From Desmodesmus armatus (taxonomy: Eukaryota; Chlorophyta; Chlorophyceae; Sphaeropleales; Scenedesmaceae): a DNA stretch of 64,000 bases. The stretch is taken from assembly GCA_007449985.2 (NCBI GenBank), contig VIIQ02000641.1, positions 1 through 64,000 on the forward strand, read 5' to 3'. The notes beneath the pieces were generated by a model. The model was not told the origin of the DNA and did no database searches. It was given only the letters and a program-made list of their open reading frames with translations. Shown piece by piece: positions 22,531 to 33,660 of this stretch. The stretch's first letter is position 1. Every line of letters begins with the position of its first letter. The translations under genes and the position numbers were made by a program.

Positions 22531-24421
22531 TCGCAGACACCAGCTGCAGGATATCCTCGCGAGCGGGCTAGGCAAGGACGGGTTTGTGATCTTTCACTCA
22601 GCACCCACTCAGACAGCATCAGCAATCATGGCACCCTTTGCCTACAGCTACCCGGTGTGGCTTGGGGTGCAGGGGCGAGGCAGTGGGAGCAACGAGGCCT
22701 ATAAGCACCTCACCCCCTTCCCACTGCAGGCCCTCTTCTACATGATATGGCACCACCCTGCCCGGTGTATGCCTAGTGTGGCCATGCTCGGGGACTTAGA
22801 GCAGCAGCGGCAGTTGCTCATGTTCAGGCTGCTAGACAAAGCAGCACAGGACAGCAAGCTGGCAGCAGAGGTTGACGCTCTGCTGTGCGCAGTGCTAGGG
22901 TATGTAGTGCTGCAGCAGGAGGTGATCTCCAAGGTCGATGCAGCGCCGCAGCTGGCAACAGGCAGGGTTAAGTTCGCCTGGGCCAAGGGCCGGGGCCAAC
23001 CCACTCCCGAAGTAACTGCCTCAGCAGTGCAGACAGCAAAGGCGGTTGCAGAGGACCTAGACTCAGCAGTCAGCCGGCTGTATGGCATTGGCTTCAAGCC
23101 TGCCAGGGTGTATGGTGCAGCAGTAGCAGAGTACCTCCAGATGCCCGGATGGGTGGAGAAGTACGATAAGTGCAGGCTGTTCCTTGTCTCAGAGGGGTAC
23201 TATAGGGGGATCACCTCCATGCGCTCCTTTGGCACAGGAGGGTGGACCATGGAGGTGCTTGCCGGGGAGGACATGCAGCATAGGCTACAGCAGCTCGAGC
23301 ACAACCAGCAGGCAGCAGTTAGCTCGGCGGCAGCAGCGGCAGCAGCGGCAGCGGCAGCAGCAGCACCAGCAGCAGCGCGTAGGACGGCAGGGGCAACGGG
23401 GAACGTGGGAGCAGCACCTAAGTCTGGCACAGCAGCAGGGGCGGGCAAGGGCCACCCTAGGTCAACTGCACCGCCAGCTGCAGCCAGTAAGCAGGGCGGG
23501 CCTGCAGCCGCGGCTGCCGGTCTGGGTGGCCAAGGCAGGTCATCACCAGGCAAGGCAGCTGCGGTAGCAAACCGTAGCAGCACCCCAGCTAGGGGTGTAG
23601 AGACACCACAGCAGACAGAGGGTGGCAGGCAGGTGGGCTGGGCAGGGCCAGGGCGCGGCATGCCACCTGCAGGTGGGCCCCCACCCCCACCCCCACCGCC
23701 TCCCATACCCTCACCCCAGCAGCGTATGCAGCAGCAGCGCGCTAGCATGGGGCCACCTCGGTACCCCGGGGAGTGCTGGCCGGCAGCAGCAGCAGCAGCT
23801 GAGCTGTTAGGACCGCCAGCTGGGGGCATGTACCGGGAGGAGAACATGCAGACACCAGCTGCCCAGATGCGGACCCCCTTCGGCTCTAGCAACAGCAGCA
23901 GGTTTGCTGGCAGCAGCGAGGACAGAGGCCAGGGGTACGGCAGCAGCGGCTTGGAGGGTTACACCCCTGGCAGCGAGCCAGGTAGGGGTGAGGTCAGGCA
24001 CCTGCTGTCGTTCAGCAGCACCCCCGCTGGCAGGGGCGCACGGCCTGGCTGGCAGCAGCAGGGGCGGCAGGCAGGAGGTAGAGGGATGAGGGTAGGGCAG
24101 GAGCTGAGGGAGTGGTCAGCTCCCCAGGGGCGCATGCCTGGTAGCGGCAGGCTGAGTGCCGGCTACCCTTCAGCAGGGAGGGACGGGATGCAGGGCACGA
24201 GCAGCGTGTACAGGCAGCCACCCATGCCCCACTACCCCCCTCCTGAGTTTGAGGCTATGGAGATGGAAGGGGAGTGGGAGGGCGGGTATGCAGGGGGCGA
24301 TGCAGGGGGCTATTATGAGGAGCCTTGGGAGCAGCACAGCAGGCAGGGGCCAGTTCGGGGGCACCCCCAGGGCCCCTATGGTGGTAGGGGGTACAGGGAA
24401 AGGGGGCCCTACTACAGGTAG
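22442..24421 (+). CDS. ORF2 of the array unit, unknown protein with disordered tail
   Basis: 659 codons in another frame, overlapping the RT ORF by 89 bp; the true start may be later or reached by frameshifting. Residues about 30-260 look ordered and helical (for example AYKHLTPFPLQALFYMIWHH and later VEKYDKCRLFLVSEGYYRG). Then come a Gln-rich helix, an Ala run, a Gly/Ala/Pro-rich region with a 9-Pro run, and an end rich in Arg, Gly and Tyr (PYGGRGYRERGPYYR) that resembles RNA-binding RGG tails. I recognise no family. By position and composition it could be a nucleic-acid-binding partner of the RT, comparable in role to the extra ORF of some Penelope-like elements. It is present in all units. 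Confidence 0.6.
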   Translation: MQTRQYLASLLTCMMCCVLLPVGTHPGGADRRHQLQDILASGLGKDGFVIFHSAPTQTASAIMAPFAYSYPVWLGVQGRGSGSNEAYKHLTPFPLQALFYMIWHHPARCMPSVAMLGDLEQQRQLLMFRLLDKAAQDSKLAAEVDALLCAVLGYVVLQQEVISKVDAAPQLATGRVKFAWAKGRGQPTPEVTASAVQTAKAVAEDLDSAVSRLYGIGFKPARVYGAAVAEYLQMPGWVEKYDKCRLFLVSEGYYRGITSMRSFGTGGWTMEVLAGEDMQHRLQQLEHNQQAAVSSAAAAAAAAAAAAAPAAARRTAGATGNVGAAPKSGTAAGAGKGHPRSTAPPAAASKQGGPAAAAAGLGGQGRSSPGKAAAVANRSSTPARGVETPQQTEGGRQVGWAGPGRGMPPAGGPPPPPPPPPIPSPQQRMQQQRASMGPPRYPGECWPAAAAAAELLGPPAGGMYREENMQTPAAQMRTPFGSSNSSRFAGSSEDRGQGYGSSGLEGYTPGSEPGRGEVRHLLSFSSTPAGRGARPGWQQQGRQAGGRGMRVGQELREWSAPQGRMPGSGRLSAGYPSAGRDGMQGTSSVYRQPPMPHYPPPEFEAMEMEGEWEGGYAGGDAGGYYEEPWEQHSRQGPVRGHPQGPYGGRGYRERGPYYR

Positions 24422-25772
24422 CAGTAGGGAGGGTTTTGCTGAAGGGGAAGGTTGGGCGAGGCAGTTGTGCCGTGCATATGGTGACTGGTGGCAGGCTATG
24501 GCAGTTGGATCACTTGTTTAGATTGCTGTTGTTGGGATGCTGCTGAAGCATGAGGTTGCATCTGTTGTGGCACATTCGAGCGGAAGAGGAGCTCTGTCCC
24601 AGATGACACTGCTGGTGTTTTTTGCTGGGGTGGTTTTGCTTGCAACCCTGGCAGCAATGCCAAGGCACCATCAGACTTATGCACCCATGCTGCAGAAGCA
24701 TTTGTCACGTCAGCACAGTTTCTAGATCTTCGGGAGGCCACCCGGGTGAGGCAAGGGCGGAGCTCCAGCATAGGATGCTTAAATCGATGCCGATCCTCCT
24801 CTGCAACTTTGCGCAGAGGTGCCGTTGAACCCGGGCCCGAAGCAGCATATAGTAGCAGTGTAACTAATCATTAGTTTGACATGGATTGCAGGACGATCAC
24901 GACCCTTTGAGTCCAACCACCAGCAGTCCCAGATCCGCAGCCACAGCACACAGCCCCACAGCTGGTGAGCGATAGCGCTTTCATGAAAGAGAGGGTCAGT
25001 AACGCATCTTTATTATCCTGTTTGTGCGTGAATGCCCAGTGCGCCCTCTTCAATAGAGCCTGGCAGTGTCGATGCAGACCCAGAGACGGTGCGCTACTGC
25101 AAGAGCAGACCGCAACGTGAATACCTCCTGGGATAGCCAGATGCTCAGTAGCGCCGCTATATATGTATGTAACGCAGGCACAGTGAGAGGAGCAACCACA
25201 GTGCCATCTGACCACAGCAGGAGCAGAAGCTCTCCCTCAAGGTACAGATGGTTGGCATTCATAGTGATATATAGATATTTATATTTAATATGTAAGTAGG
25301 TAGGTAAGTAACTCTTGAGGCAGGGAGCACCATTGACACACTTGGCCTGGGAGAGGTTGAGCCTTGGGCTGCAGTAGCAGGGGAGAGTGATATGAGCAAA
25401 TGGTACCCTGCATAGACTGCAGCAAGTTGCACACGTATGCTGTAGAGACGGAAGGGATCAGCATGCTGAGTGTACAGTTGCATAGCAGCAGGCCACACGC
25501 CCCGCAGCTGTTGCCTCCTTCAGTCCTCGGCATATGATACCCAAGGGGTCACAGTACAGGATGCTGCTAGCAGGTGTACAGCCCATCAACGGCAGGGTGC
25601 TTGCACCCCTCTGCAAACAGCTGATTGCCTGTGGCTAAACTTTCCTAGTGCTGTATGTGTGGCGAGTGTATGACACCACTCGCAATAAGGTGCTTGCCAT
25701 AAGCAGCAGCTCACTGCATCGGGCTGTCTGTTTGCCTTGAAACAGGATAGGCGCTACCTAACAGCAGACAAC
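24422..25772 (+). promoter_or_regulatory. intergenic region, unit 2 to unit 3
   Basis: Copy of 18835-20181, identical apart from a 4-bp CTTG duplication at about 24640. Unit boundary at 25311/25312, directly after GTAGGTAAGTAA. Confidence 0.55.
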
Positions 25773-27461
25773 ATGAGCAGCATGAGGGCCTTGGGGCTAC
25801 ACGAGGCAGCCGACGACGAGCAGCTGGGTGGCACACAGCAGCAGGACGGGGTCCCTCCGGCAGTGGGTCAGGATGAGGAGCATCTTGACTTGGATTATGA
25901 CCCAGACAACGATGCAACCCTACCAGAGGCACGCAGGCGGATAGATGTGAGTGGCGTGGGCAGGAAGATACCTATCACTGTTAGGCCAGCGGATCAGGGG
26001 GTGCGGCTCACAGCGCGTTACACTAGCAGGCAGTTGCAAAGGGCACCATCCATGGCCATGTTCGAGGAAGCAGTAGTAGCACAGCTGCCAGCTGACATAG
26101 CAGCAGCACTACCACAGTTTCAGATAGCCTGGTCCCATGATCAGCAGCTGAAGCCGCTAGTCATGAACGCAAGGGCAGCATTAGCACAGCCGACAACTGT
26201 GGACCACCTGATAGGAGTGCTTACCACAGGCACGTGTGGCTGCGGGGCATACCCTGAGTGGTTTAAGGTACCTGTTGAAGACCGTGTCATACAACAGCAC
26301 GCCACAGCAGTGATAGGCACACAACACGTGCGCACCATGGACCTGGGGTTTGTAACTAGACCAGCACTGCGGGAGTTGCTGTCCAAGGGCCTGAATCACA
26401 TCCCACTAGCAGCAGCTGACACGGCCGCCACCGTAGCTACCAATGTAGCACTAGCCGAGCAGTTCATACAGCGAGTAGTGCACCCTGTAGCTACTGGTTT
26501 GGGTTACACAGTGGGACCTTCCTGGTATGACACAGCACGCCGCTCAGCTGTTAGCTGGACCAAACACCAACTTAGCTTAAGACCTGGGGGGTATGAGGAG
26601 ACTGCAGAGCTGACAGATAGCATCCGGTTAGACATAGCTGAGCTGCAGAGTAGGGTTCTGATTTGTGAGGTGGACAAAGCAGCCAACACCTGCTGCTTCA
26701 TCTGCCCTAAGTACGCGCAGTTGCTGGTTCTCCTGAGGCTAGAAGGGTCTGCAGACTTTGAAAAGGTTAGCACAGACATGGAGGGAGTTGCAGAAGCGCT
26801 GCAGCAGCAGCTACAAGGGATAGACAGCGGGCTGCAGGCTCTTGTGCAGAGAGGGCGGCTGCCCAACATGAGGGTAGCGTATAAGGCACATAAGCGAGAC
26901 TATAGATACCTAACCAACGCCTCAGGGTCCCTAATGTCGGCCCTCAACAGCCTAGCCCAGAGTATCACTAGCAAGGTACTGGAAGGAAGCATGGGTGCGC
27001 TAGCAGAGCTGAACAGTGCGGTAGCTAGGTTCACAGGAGCACGCACTCAGTCGTGCATAGTTGTGCAGAACGCACAACAGGTGGTCCTGAACATACCGGA
27101 CAAGATAGCCACTGACTTCTGTGCAGACATAACTAAATGCTTTGAGAACATCCCAATAGATGTGGCTGAACCATACAGCCTGCAGGAAGCCTTGAAGAAG
27201 CAAGTGAAGCAGGCTTTTGAGCACAAGGCAGCTGTGAGGGGTCAGCAGCAGCAGCTTGTGATCACCAAAATGCAGCCGCCATACAGAGTAGAGTGGCAGC
27301 ACGTCAGCAGTGGCAGCAGCGCTCAGGGCAGGTTGTACCTAACCCAAGAAAAAACCCTGGCTATCCTGCACACAGCCCTCACTAATGCGTATGTCACAGC
27401 AGGGGGACAGATATACAGGCCCAGAGGGATTCCTGGGGGCAGACTACAGTCCTGCATGTAG
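25773..27461 (+). pseudogene. RT ORF of unit 3, truncated
   Basis: Identical to the unit 2 RT (one L to F change noted near codon 110) through motif A, up to about 27409. Then the sequence degrades: small deletions shift the frame through motif B, a stop follows at 27461, and about 0.6 kb that includes motif C (MMDD) and the C-terminal block is missing. The product would lack the catalytic aspartate pair and be inactive. Confidence 0.8.
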
Positions 27462-27636
27462 TGTACTTCATGACTTACGAGGCTGCTGCTGTGCCTGAAT
27501 GTGCAGATCGCAGACAGCAGCATGCAGGATAGTTGTGCTGTGAGTGGCTACTGCAAGGATGGATGGATGATCTTTACTTAGCACCGCACCCAGACAGCAT
27601 CAGCAACAAGGCACCCTTTGGATATAGCTACCCTGC

Positions 27637-29400
27637 GTGGCAGGGGTGCAGGGGCGAGGCAGTGGGAGCAACGAGGCCTATAAGCACCTCACCCCCTTCC
27701 CACTGCAGGCCCTCTTCTACATGATATGGCACCACCCTGCCCGGTGTATGCCTAGTGTGGCCATGCTCGGGGACTTAGAGCAGCAGCGGCAGTTGCTCAT
27801 GTTCAGGCTGCTAGACAAAGCAGCACAGGACAGCAAGCTGGCAGCAGAGGTTGACGCTCTGCTGTGCGCAGTGCTAGGGTATGTAGTGCTGCAGCAGGAG
27901 GTGATCTCCAAGGTCGATGCAGCGCCGCAGCTGGCAACAGGCAGGGTTAAGTTCGCCTGGGCCAAGGGCCGGGGCCAACCCACTCCCGAAGTAACTGCCT
28001 CAGCAGTGCAGACAGCAAAGGCGGTTGCAGAGGACCTAGACTCAGCAGTCAGCCGGCTGTATGGCATTGGCTTCAAGCCTGCCAGGGTGTATGGTGCAGC
28101 AGTAGCAGAGTACCTCCAGATGCCCGGATGGGTGGAGAAGTACGATAAGTGCAGGCTGTTCCTTGTCTCAGAGGGGTACTATAGGGGGATCACCTCCATG
28201 CGCTCCTTTGGCACAGGAGGGTGGACCATGGAGGTGCTTGCCGGGGAGGACATGCAGCATAGGCTACAGCAGCTCGAGCACAACCAGCAGGCAGCAGTTA
28301 GCTCGGCGGCAGCAGCGGCAGCAGCGGCAGCGGCAGCAGCAGCACCAGCAGCAGCGCGTAGGACGGCAGGGGCAACGGGGAACGTGGGAGCAGCACCTAA
28401 GTCTGGCACAGCAGCAGGGGCGGGCAAGGGCCACCCTAGGTCAACTGCACCGCCAGCTGCAGCCAGTAAGCAGGGCGGGCCTGCAGCCGCGGCTGCCGGT
28501 CTGGGTGGCCAAGGCAGGTCATCACCAGGCAAGGCAGCTGCGGTAGCAAACCGTAGCAGCACCCCAGCTAGGGGTGTAGAGACACCACAGCAGACAGAGG
28601 GTGGCAGGCAGGTGGGCTGGGCAGGGCCAGGGCGCGGCATGCCACCTGCAGGTGGGCCCCCACCCCCACCCCCACCGCCTCCCATACCCTCACCCCAGCA
28701 GCGTATGCAGCAGCAGCGCGCTAGCATGGGGCCACCTCGGTACCCCGGGGAGTGCTGGCCGGCAGCAGCAGCAGCAGCTGAGCTGTTAGGACCGCCAGCT
28801 GGGGGCATGTACCGGGAGGAGAACATGCAGACACCAGCTGCCCAGATGCGGACCCCCTTCGGCTCTAGCAACAGCAGCAGGTTTGCTGGCAGCAGCGAGG
28901 ACAGAGGCCAGGGGTACGGCAGCAGCGGCTTGGAGGGTTACACCCCTGGCAGCGAGCCAGGTAGGGGTGAGGTCAGGCACCTGCTGTCGTTCAGCAGCAC
29001 CCCCGCTGGCAGGGGCGCACGGCCTGGCTGGCAGCAGCAGGGGCGGCAGGCAGGAGGTAGAGGGATGAGGGTAGGGCAGGAGCTGAGGGAGTGGTCAGCT
29101 CCCCAGGGGCGCATGCCTGGTAGCGGCAGGCTGAGTGCCGGCTACCCTTCAGCAGGGAGGGACGGGATGCAGGGCACGAGCAGCGTGTACAGGCAGCCAC
29201 CCATGCCCCACTACCCCCCTCCTGAGTTTGAGGCTATGGAGATGGAAGGGGAGTGGGAGGGCGGGTATGCAGGGGGCGATGCAGGGGGCTATTATGAGGA
29301 GCCTTGGGAGCAGCACAGCAGGCAGGGGCCAGTTCGGGGGCACCCCCAGGGCCCCTATGGTGGTAGGGGGTACAGGGAAAGGGGGCCCTACTACAGGTAG
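27637..29400 (+). CDS. ORF2 of unit 3, N-terminus altered
   Basis: 587 codons. From about codon 5 it matches ORF2 of unit 2 to the last residue (Ala tract, Pro run, Arg/Gly tail). Roughly 70 N-terminal residues of the unit 2 frame are lost in the degraded junction at 27410-27660, and the first Met is new. Whether it is expressed is unknown. Confidence 0.55.
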   Translation: MAGVQGRGSGSNEAYKHLTPFPLQALFYMIWHHPARCMPSVAMLGDLEQQRQLLMFRLLDKAAQDSKLAAEVDALLCAVLGYVVLQQEVISKVDAAPQLATGRVKFAWAKGRGQPTPEVTASAVQTAKAVAEDLDSAVSRLYGIGFKPARVYGAAVAEYLQMPGWVEKYDKCRLFLVSEGYYRGITSMRSFGTGGWTMEVLAGEDMQHRLQQLEHNQQAAVSSAAAAAAAAAAAAAPAAARRTAGATGNVGAAPKSGTAAGAGKGHPRSTAPPAAASKQGGPAAAAAGLGGQGRSSPGKAAAVANRSSTPARGVETPQQTEGGRQVGWAGPGRGMPPAGGPPPPPPPPPIPSPQQRMQQQRASMGPPRYPGECWPAAAAAAELLGPPAGGMYREENMQTPAAQMRTPFGSSNSSRFAGSSEDRGQGYGSSGLEGYTPGSEPGRGEVRHLLSFSSTPAGRGARPGWQQQGRQAGGRGMRVGQELREWSAPQGRMPGSGRLSAGYPSAGRDGMQGTSSVYRQPPMPHYPPPEFEAMEMEGEWEGGYAGGDAGGYYEEPWEQHSRQGPVRGHPQGPYGGRGYRERGPYYR

Positions 29401-30286
29401 CAGTAGGGAGGGTTTTGCTGAAGGGGAAGGTTGGGCGAGGCAGTTGTGCCGTGCATATGGTGACTGGTGGCAGGCTATGGCAGTTGGATCACTTGTTTAG
29501 ATTGCTGTTGTTGGGATGCTGCTGAAGCATGAGGTTGCATCTGTTGTGGCACATTCGAGCGGAAGAGGAGCTCTGTCCCAGATGACACTGCTGGTGTTTT
29601 TTGCTGGGGTGGTTTTGCTTGCAACCCTGGCAGCAATGCCAAGGCACCATCAGACTTATGCACCCATGCTGCAGAAGCATTTGTCACGTCAGCACAGTTT
29701 CTAGATCTTCGGGAGGCCACCCGGGTGAGGCAAGGGCGGAGCTCCAGCATAGGATGCTTAAATCGATGCCGATCCTCCTCTGCAACTTTGCGCAGAGGTG
29801 CCGTTGAACCCGGGCCCGAAGCAGCATATAGTAGCAGTGTAACTAATCATTAGTTTGACATGGATTGCAGGACGATCACGACCCTTTGAGTCCAACCACC
29901 AGCAGTCCCAGATCCGCAGCCACAGCACACAGCCCCACAGCTGGTGAGCGATAGCGCTTTCATGAAAGAGAGGGTCAGTAACGCATCTTTATCATCCTGT
30001 TTGTGCGTGAATGCCCAGTGCGCCCTCTTCAATAGTTCCTGGCAGTGTCGATGCAGACCCAGAGACGGTGCGCTACTGCAAGAGCAGACCGCAACGTGAA
30101 TACCTCCTGGGATAGCCAGATGCTCAGTAGCGCCGCTATATATGTATGTAACGCAGGCACAGTGAGAGGAGCAACCACAGTGCCATCTGACCACAGCAGG
30201 AGCAGAAGCTCTCCCTCAAGGTACAGATGGTTGGCATTCATAGTGATATATAGATATTTATATTTAATATGTAAGTAGGTAAGTAA
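29401..30286 (+). repeat. 3' region of unit 3 and end of the array
   Basis: Follows the intergenic region of the other units and stops after GTAAGTAGGTAAGTAA, one GTAG shorter than inside the array. TGTAA occurs just before. The next base belongs to the 3' end of the minus-strand LINE. Confidence 0.75.
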
Positions 30287-30414
30287 CTACGCCTATGGCG
30301 AACCACTGGCGTAACGTTAAGGCAAGAGGGGTGTGCATGTCTAGCATGCTAGACTACCACACCCCCCACCTGACCCCTCCAGCCCGAGGGCATGGAGGGG
30401 GTGTGAAGTGTAAA
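30287..30414 (-). other. 3' untranslated end of the minus-strand LINE
   Basis: 128 bp after the stop. Contains CACACCCCCC-type runs on the plus strand, a GTCTAGCATGCTAGAC perfect palindrome (30339-30354) and ends in CGCCATAGGCGTAG on the minus strand. A stem-loop here could be the recognition site for the LINE RT; this is inference. Confidence 0.5.
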
Positions 30415-33400
30415 TCATCGCTTTTTGCGACGTTTCCTGTGGTCCGGCTCTGACCTGACGAGGAGACGCTTTGTGCCTTGTTGGGCTGTACTGCGGCGGG
30501 TAGGCCTTGAGTGTTGCTTGTGTGGCCGTCGTCCCTTGTCGCGTTTGCCTTTCTTCCCTGGGCGCTTGTTGCGGCCCATGAGGATGGCTCTGCGTTGTGT
30601 CCAGATGAGTTTGAGGTTGCGTACTGCTATGTGGTGCAGGCGTCGAGCTAGGGATGTGAGGGCGGAGCCGCCTACTCCGAGGTCGCGCATTTCTTTCAGG
30701 AAGGACTCGTAGATTATCCCTGATGCCCCTAGCAGCAGAGTGACGATGCGAACTGTGGCTGTGGGCTCATGGGCCAAGATCAGTTCTTTCAGTGCGGCGT
30801 GTTGTGCTGCCGCTCTTTCTTGTTGCGGCATCGGGTCCGTGTCCCTGCAGTATTTGATTTCGACGATGTCGAAGACCCACTCGTTGTTGTCTGGGAAGTA
30901 TTTCAGCATGATGATGTCGGGAACGCTGTCCCGATAGCCTTTAAGGGCCTCCGCAAGGTCGTGGCTGAACATGGACGGATTGTCCATGTGCCTCATGAAG
31001 CGGTGTGGCTGCATGCCGTCCGGCACCTCTGATGGGGCCTTTCTTCTGGTGTAACCCACGTCTAACAAGAAGACATTTCCTGCTTCCTTGCCTCTGCTGA
31101 TAGCTTCCAGAATTTCCGTGCCGGCGTCATTGTGGCGGCGCGTGTACGCGGCGGACAGCTCCTTGCAGCCGCTGATGGCGTGGTGCCCTCCGTCTTCCTG
31201 TCCACAGAGCGGATACTGGTTGGTTGGGGCCTTGCCAATTTTGTGCAGTAGTCTGTTGGTAGGGAGCAGTCCCCAGCGGTATTGCAACACTAGTTTTCGA
31301 GTGTACCTGTCCACCTTGGAGCTGGTCATAAATGCATGACTGGCTGGGTGATGTAGTTTGTCGGCCACGCTCCTCCAGCTGGAGGCATATATGTCATCTT
31401 TGGGGGCGCTGCCAAGCTTTGCACCTGCATGTGCCTCTTGTTTAAGGGCGGCTTGCATGTCTGGCAAGGGTTTTGTGACTGTCACGGTGATGCCAGATGG
31501 CAGTTCCTTGTCTGCTTCCTTGTATGGCCAATACATGTGCATGCACGAGTTACTTGGTACATCATATGTATGTGGGGGTGGAGCATCAATAGGTAGTTCC
31601 CCGCGGGCCACCTGTACGGCGGTACCATCCGCCATCTCATTGCCTATTATGCCAGCGTGGCTCTTCACTTTCCAAAGGTGGATCGTGCCGGGGTGATCCC
31701 GTACAGCATTGGCTAAGGCTTCAAGGACCTGCCGGTGCCGATGCTCTGTCAGGTCTTGAGGCCTAGAGATCATCTTGGCAAGTCCGTGCATGGATCCCAG
31801 ACTGTCCGTGGCCACATGTAGTGTGCCATCGACTCTGGTGTGTGTCGTGCCAAACTGCGTGAGGGCTACGTGTAGGGCTGCCAGTTCCGCCCTGCAGATT
31901 GTGTTGCACGTGGCGTCTGCTCCCTCGCCTTGCCAGGCGCAGTGCACTGCCAGGGTTTGGCTGTGCACTCCGGGTACATGCACAGCCGCCCCAATGCCCG
32001 GTCCTTCCATATCCTGCCCTTTCACGTGGCTGCCATCCGTGTATAGGAAAGCTTTCCAGTCGTGGGCAAGTGGTGGCGGGTTTGCTTGGGACCTGCGCAG
32101 TGATTGAGTTGCTTCTGAGTGTGCAGCCACCAGTTGTTGGTACTCAAGGGGGTCATCCGCAGAGTCCAGTCTGCGCATGTCTCCTGTTTCTGAGTATCTA
32201 GCAGGGGTGTGATACGCCAAGGGACGGGGTAGGACTATGGCCAGGGTGTTGTCCGTGGGGCGTTTGCAGAAGCGTTTGCTGGCTTTCCTTGCCCACCTGG
32301 CAAGGGTTGCAGTGGCATCTTCATCCATGTATAGATCTTCAAGCTTGGTGAACTTGGCTCTTGGCTGCTTACTGTCGTTAGGTACTGCTTCGAGGGCCTC
32401 CCGAACTGCAGTTTGGAAGGTACGGTACCAAGAGGTTTCTTGACGCTGGTCACCGACTTTGAATGGGAAGTGCTCTGTAAATCCTGTTTGGTTGCCCACT
32501 GCTAGCATCCTGAATTTCCACTTCAGGGTGCAGGGGCCTGCAAACGGCTGGCATCCCGGGGGGTCCAGCTGTATCATGTCCCTTCCAAAGGTACATACCG
32601 GGAGGCATACATCGTGGTTTCTGCGCATCAGTTGCATGTACGCTGCGTCGTCATCGGTGTCCACCCCGTCCCACGCAAAGAAGGTCGGGAGAATCAGCAG
32701 GGTGAGGGTGCTATCTGTGGTGCTTTTAGCTGATCTGATGGCCCAATCTACGGCTTTAACCGCCATATGCACATCAAATTCCGGCACCGCAAGAGATGGG
32801 CCTGTCCAGCGGACTGCGTACGCATCGTGATTGGCGCCGAACACCCGATCCCGGTCGTGTGCCGTCCAGTAGCTGGGCGTGCAGGGGTGGACGGTGAATG
32901 GGTTGCAGAAGCGCTCTTGGGTAAGCTTAGCTTGGCTCATGATTGTGTGCTTAAGCTGCTGGGGGAGGCCCCAGTGTTGAGCTTCAGTGGCCTTAGTGCC
33001 GGGCAGCTGGCGGTATCTCAAGGCAAGGCGGCGTAGTTCTTCCTCGAACGTACCAGCTTGCAGGGCTGCCATTGTGTCTGGGTGGTTGCTTTGCATGTAT
33101 GTGAACGCGTCTTTCAGGCGGGCGACCACCTCAGGGCTGATCATGTGTTCACATCTGCCGTCTGTGCCATAGATGCAGCACAGCTCTTTTGTTCTTATCT
33201 GGCCAGCCGAAGTGGCATACTGCACTGGCCTCACATACGCACGGCAGCCCACTCCACTGGCTCCATGCGTGTCGGGGGGGACATCTGCATGGGGGTTGAT
33301 GGGGAGGGTGTGAAGTACTAGTTTCTTGCGGATTGCTTGGCCAATGGTCACATCATACACTCTTTCAGCCGCATGTGGAGTGACTCTGGGGCGTTGTTGC

Positions 33401-33660
33401 ATGGCAGTCTTTTGCCGCTTTACTTGACTGTCATTATGGACGTGTTGGGATGCAAGAAGCTCTTCCAATTCCCGCAGTGCCTGAGGTGTGGCGCTGGCGC
33501 GTATGGTGGGAATGGCCTCTGAGGCCTCCTTCCATTCCACTCTGTAGAGCTTGATGTCGTTAGGGAGGCTTTGTGCGGTGTATTGTTGCTCATGGCACTC
33601 CTTGCATGTGTGGGTTCGGGTGGTTCAGCTGAGACCTCATCATGCACCCGTTGGATGCAG
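30415..33660 (-). pseudogene. LINE polyprotein, RNase H and C-terminal part
   Basis: An open frame (Met codon at 33540, but the frame is open further upstream to about 33660). RNase H motifs: FLYTDGSH (Asp 1), ICRAELAAL (Glu), HVATDSLGSMHG (Asp 2) and KSHAGIIGNEMADGTAV (His and Asp 3), all catalytic residues present. It would remove RNA from the RNA-cDNA hybrid. Further on, a Cys/His segment (YPLCGQEDGGHHAISGC) looks like the usual C-terminal CCHC knuckle with its first Cys replaced by Tyr, and the protein ends in a strongly basic tail (KKRDKGRRPHKQHSRP). One frameshift near 33640 separates it from the RT block. Confidence 0.8.

Larger units (their letters stand above)
17661..30286 (+). mobile_element. 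tandem array of Penelope-like retroelement (3 units)
   Basis: Unit 1 (17661-19720) is 5'-truncated, unit 2 (19721-25311, 5591 bp) is complete and unit 3 (25312-30286) has an internal deletion. Order in a unit: leader, RT ORF, second ORF, 3' region ending in GTAAGTAGGTAGGTAAGTAA. A partial copy placed head-to-tail before a full one is the typical Penelope-like arrangement (pseudo-LTR). Neither a GIY-YIG nuclease nor a tyrosine recombinase was seen. Units are almost identical, so the array is young. TAAGTAA lies at both outer edges. Confidence 0.7.

Noticed and set aside
20182..24421. DIRS-like or viral identity for the array
   Set aside because: No tyrosine recombinase, no capsid or polymerase of known viruses, and the RT end pattern and head-to-tail layout fit Penelope-like elements better.
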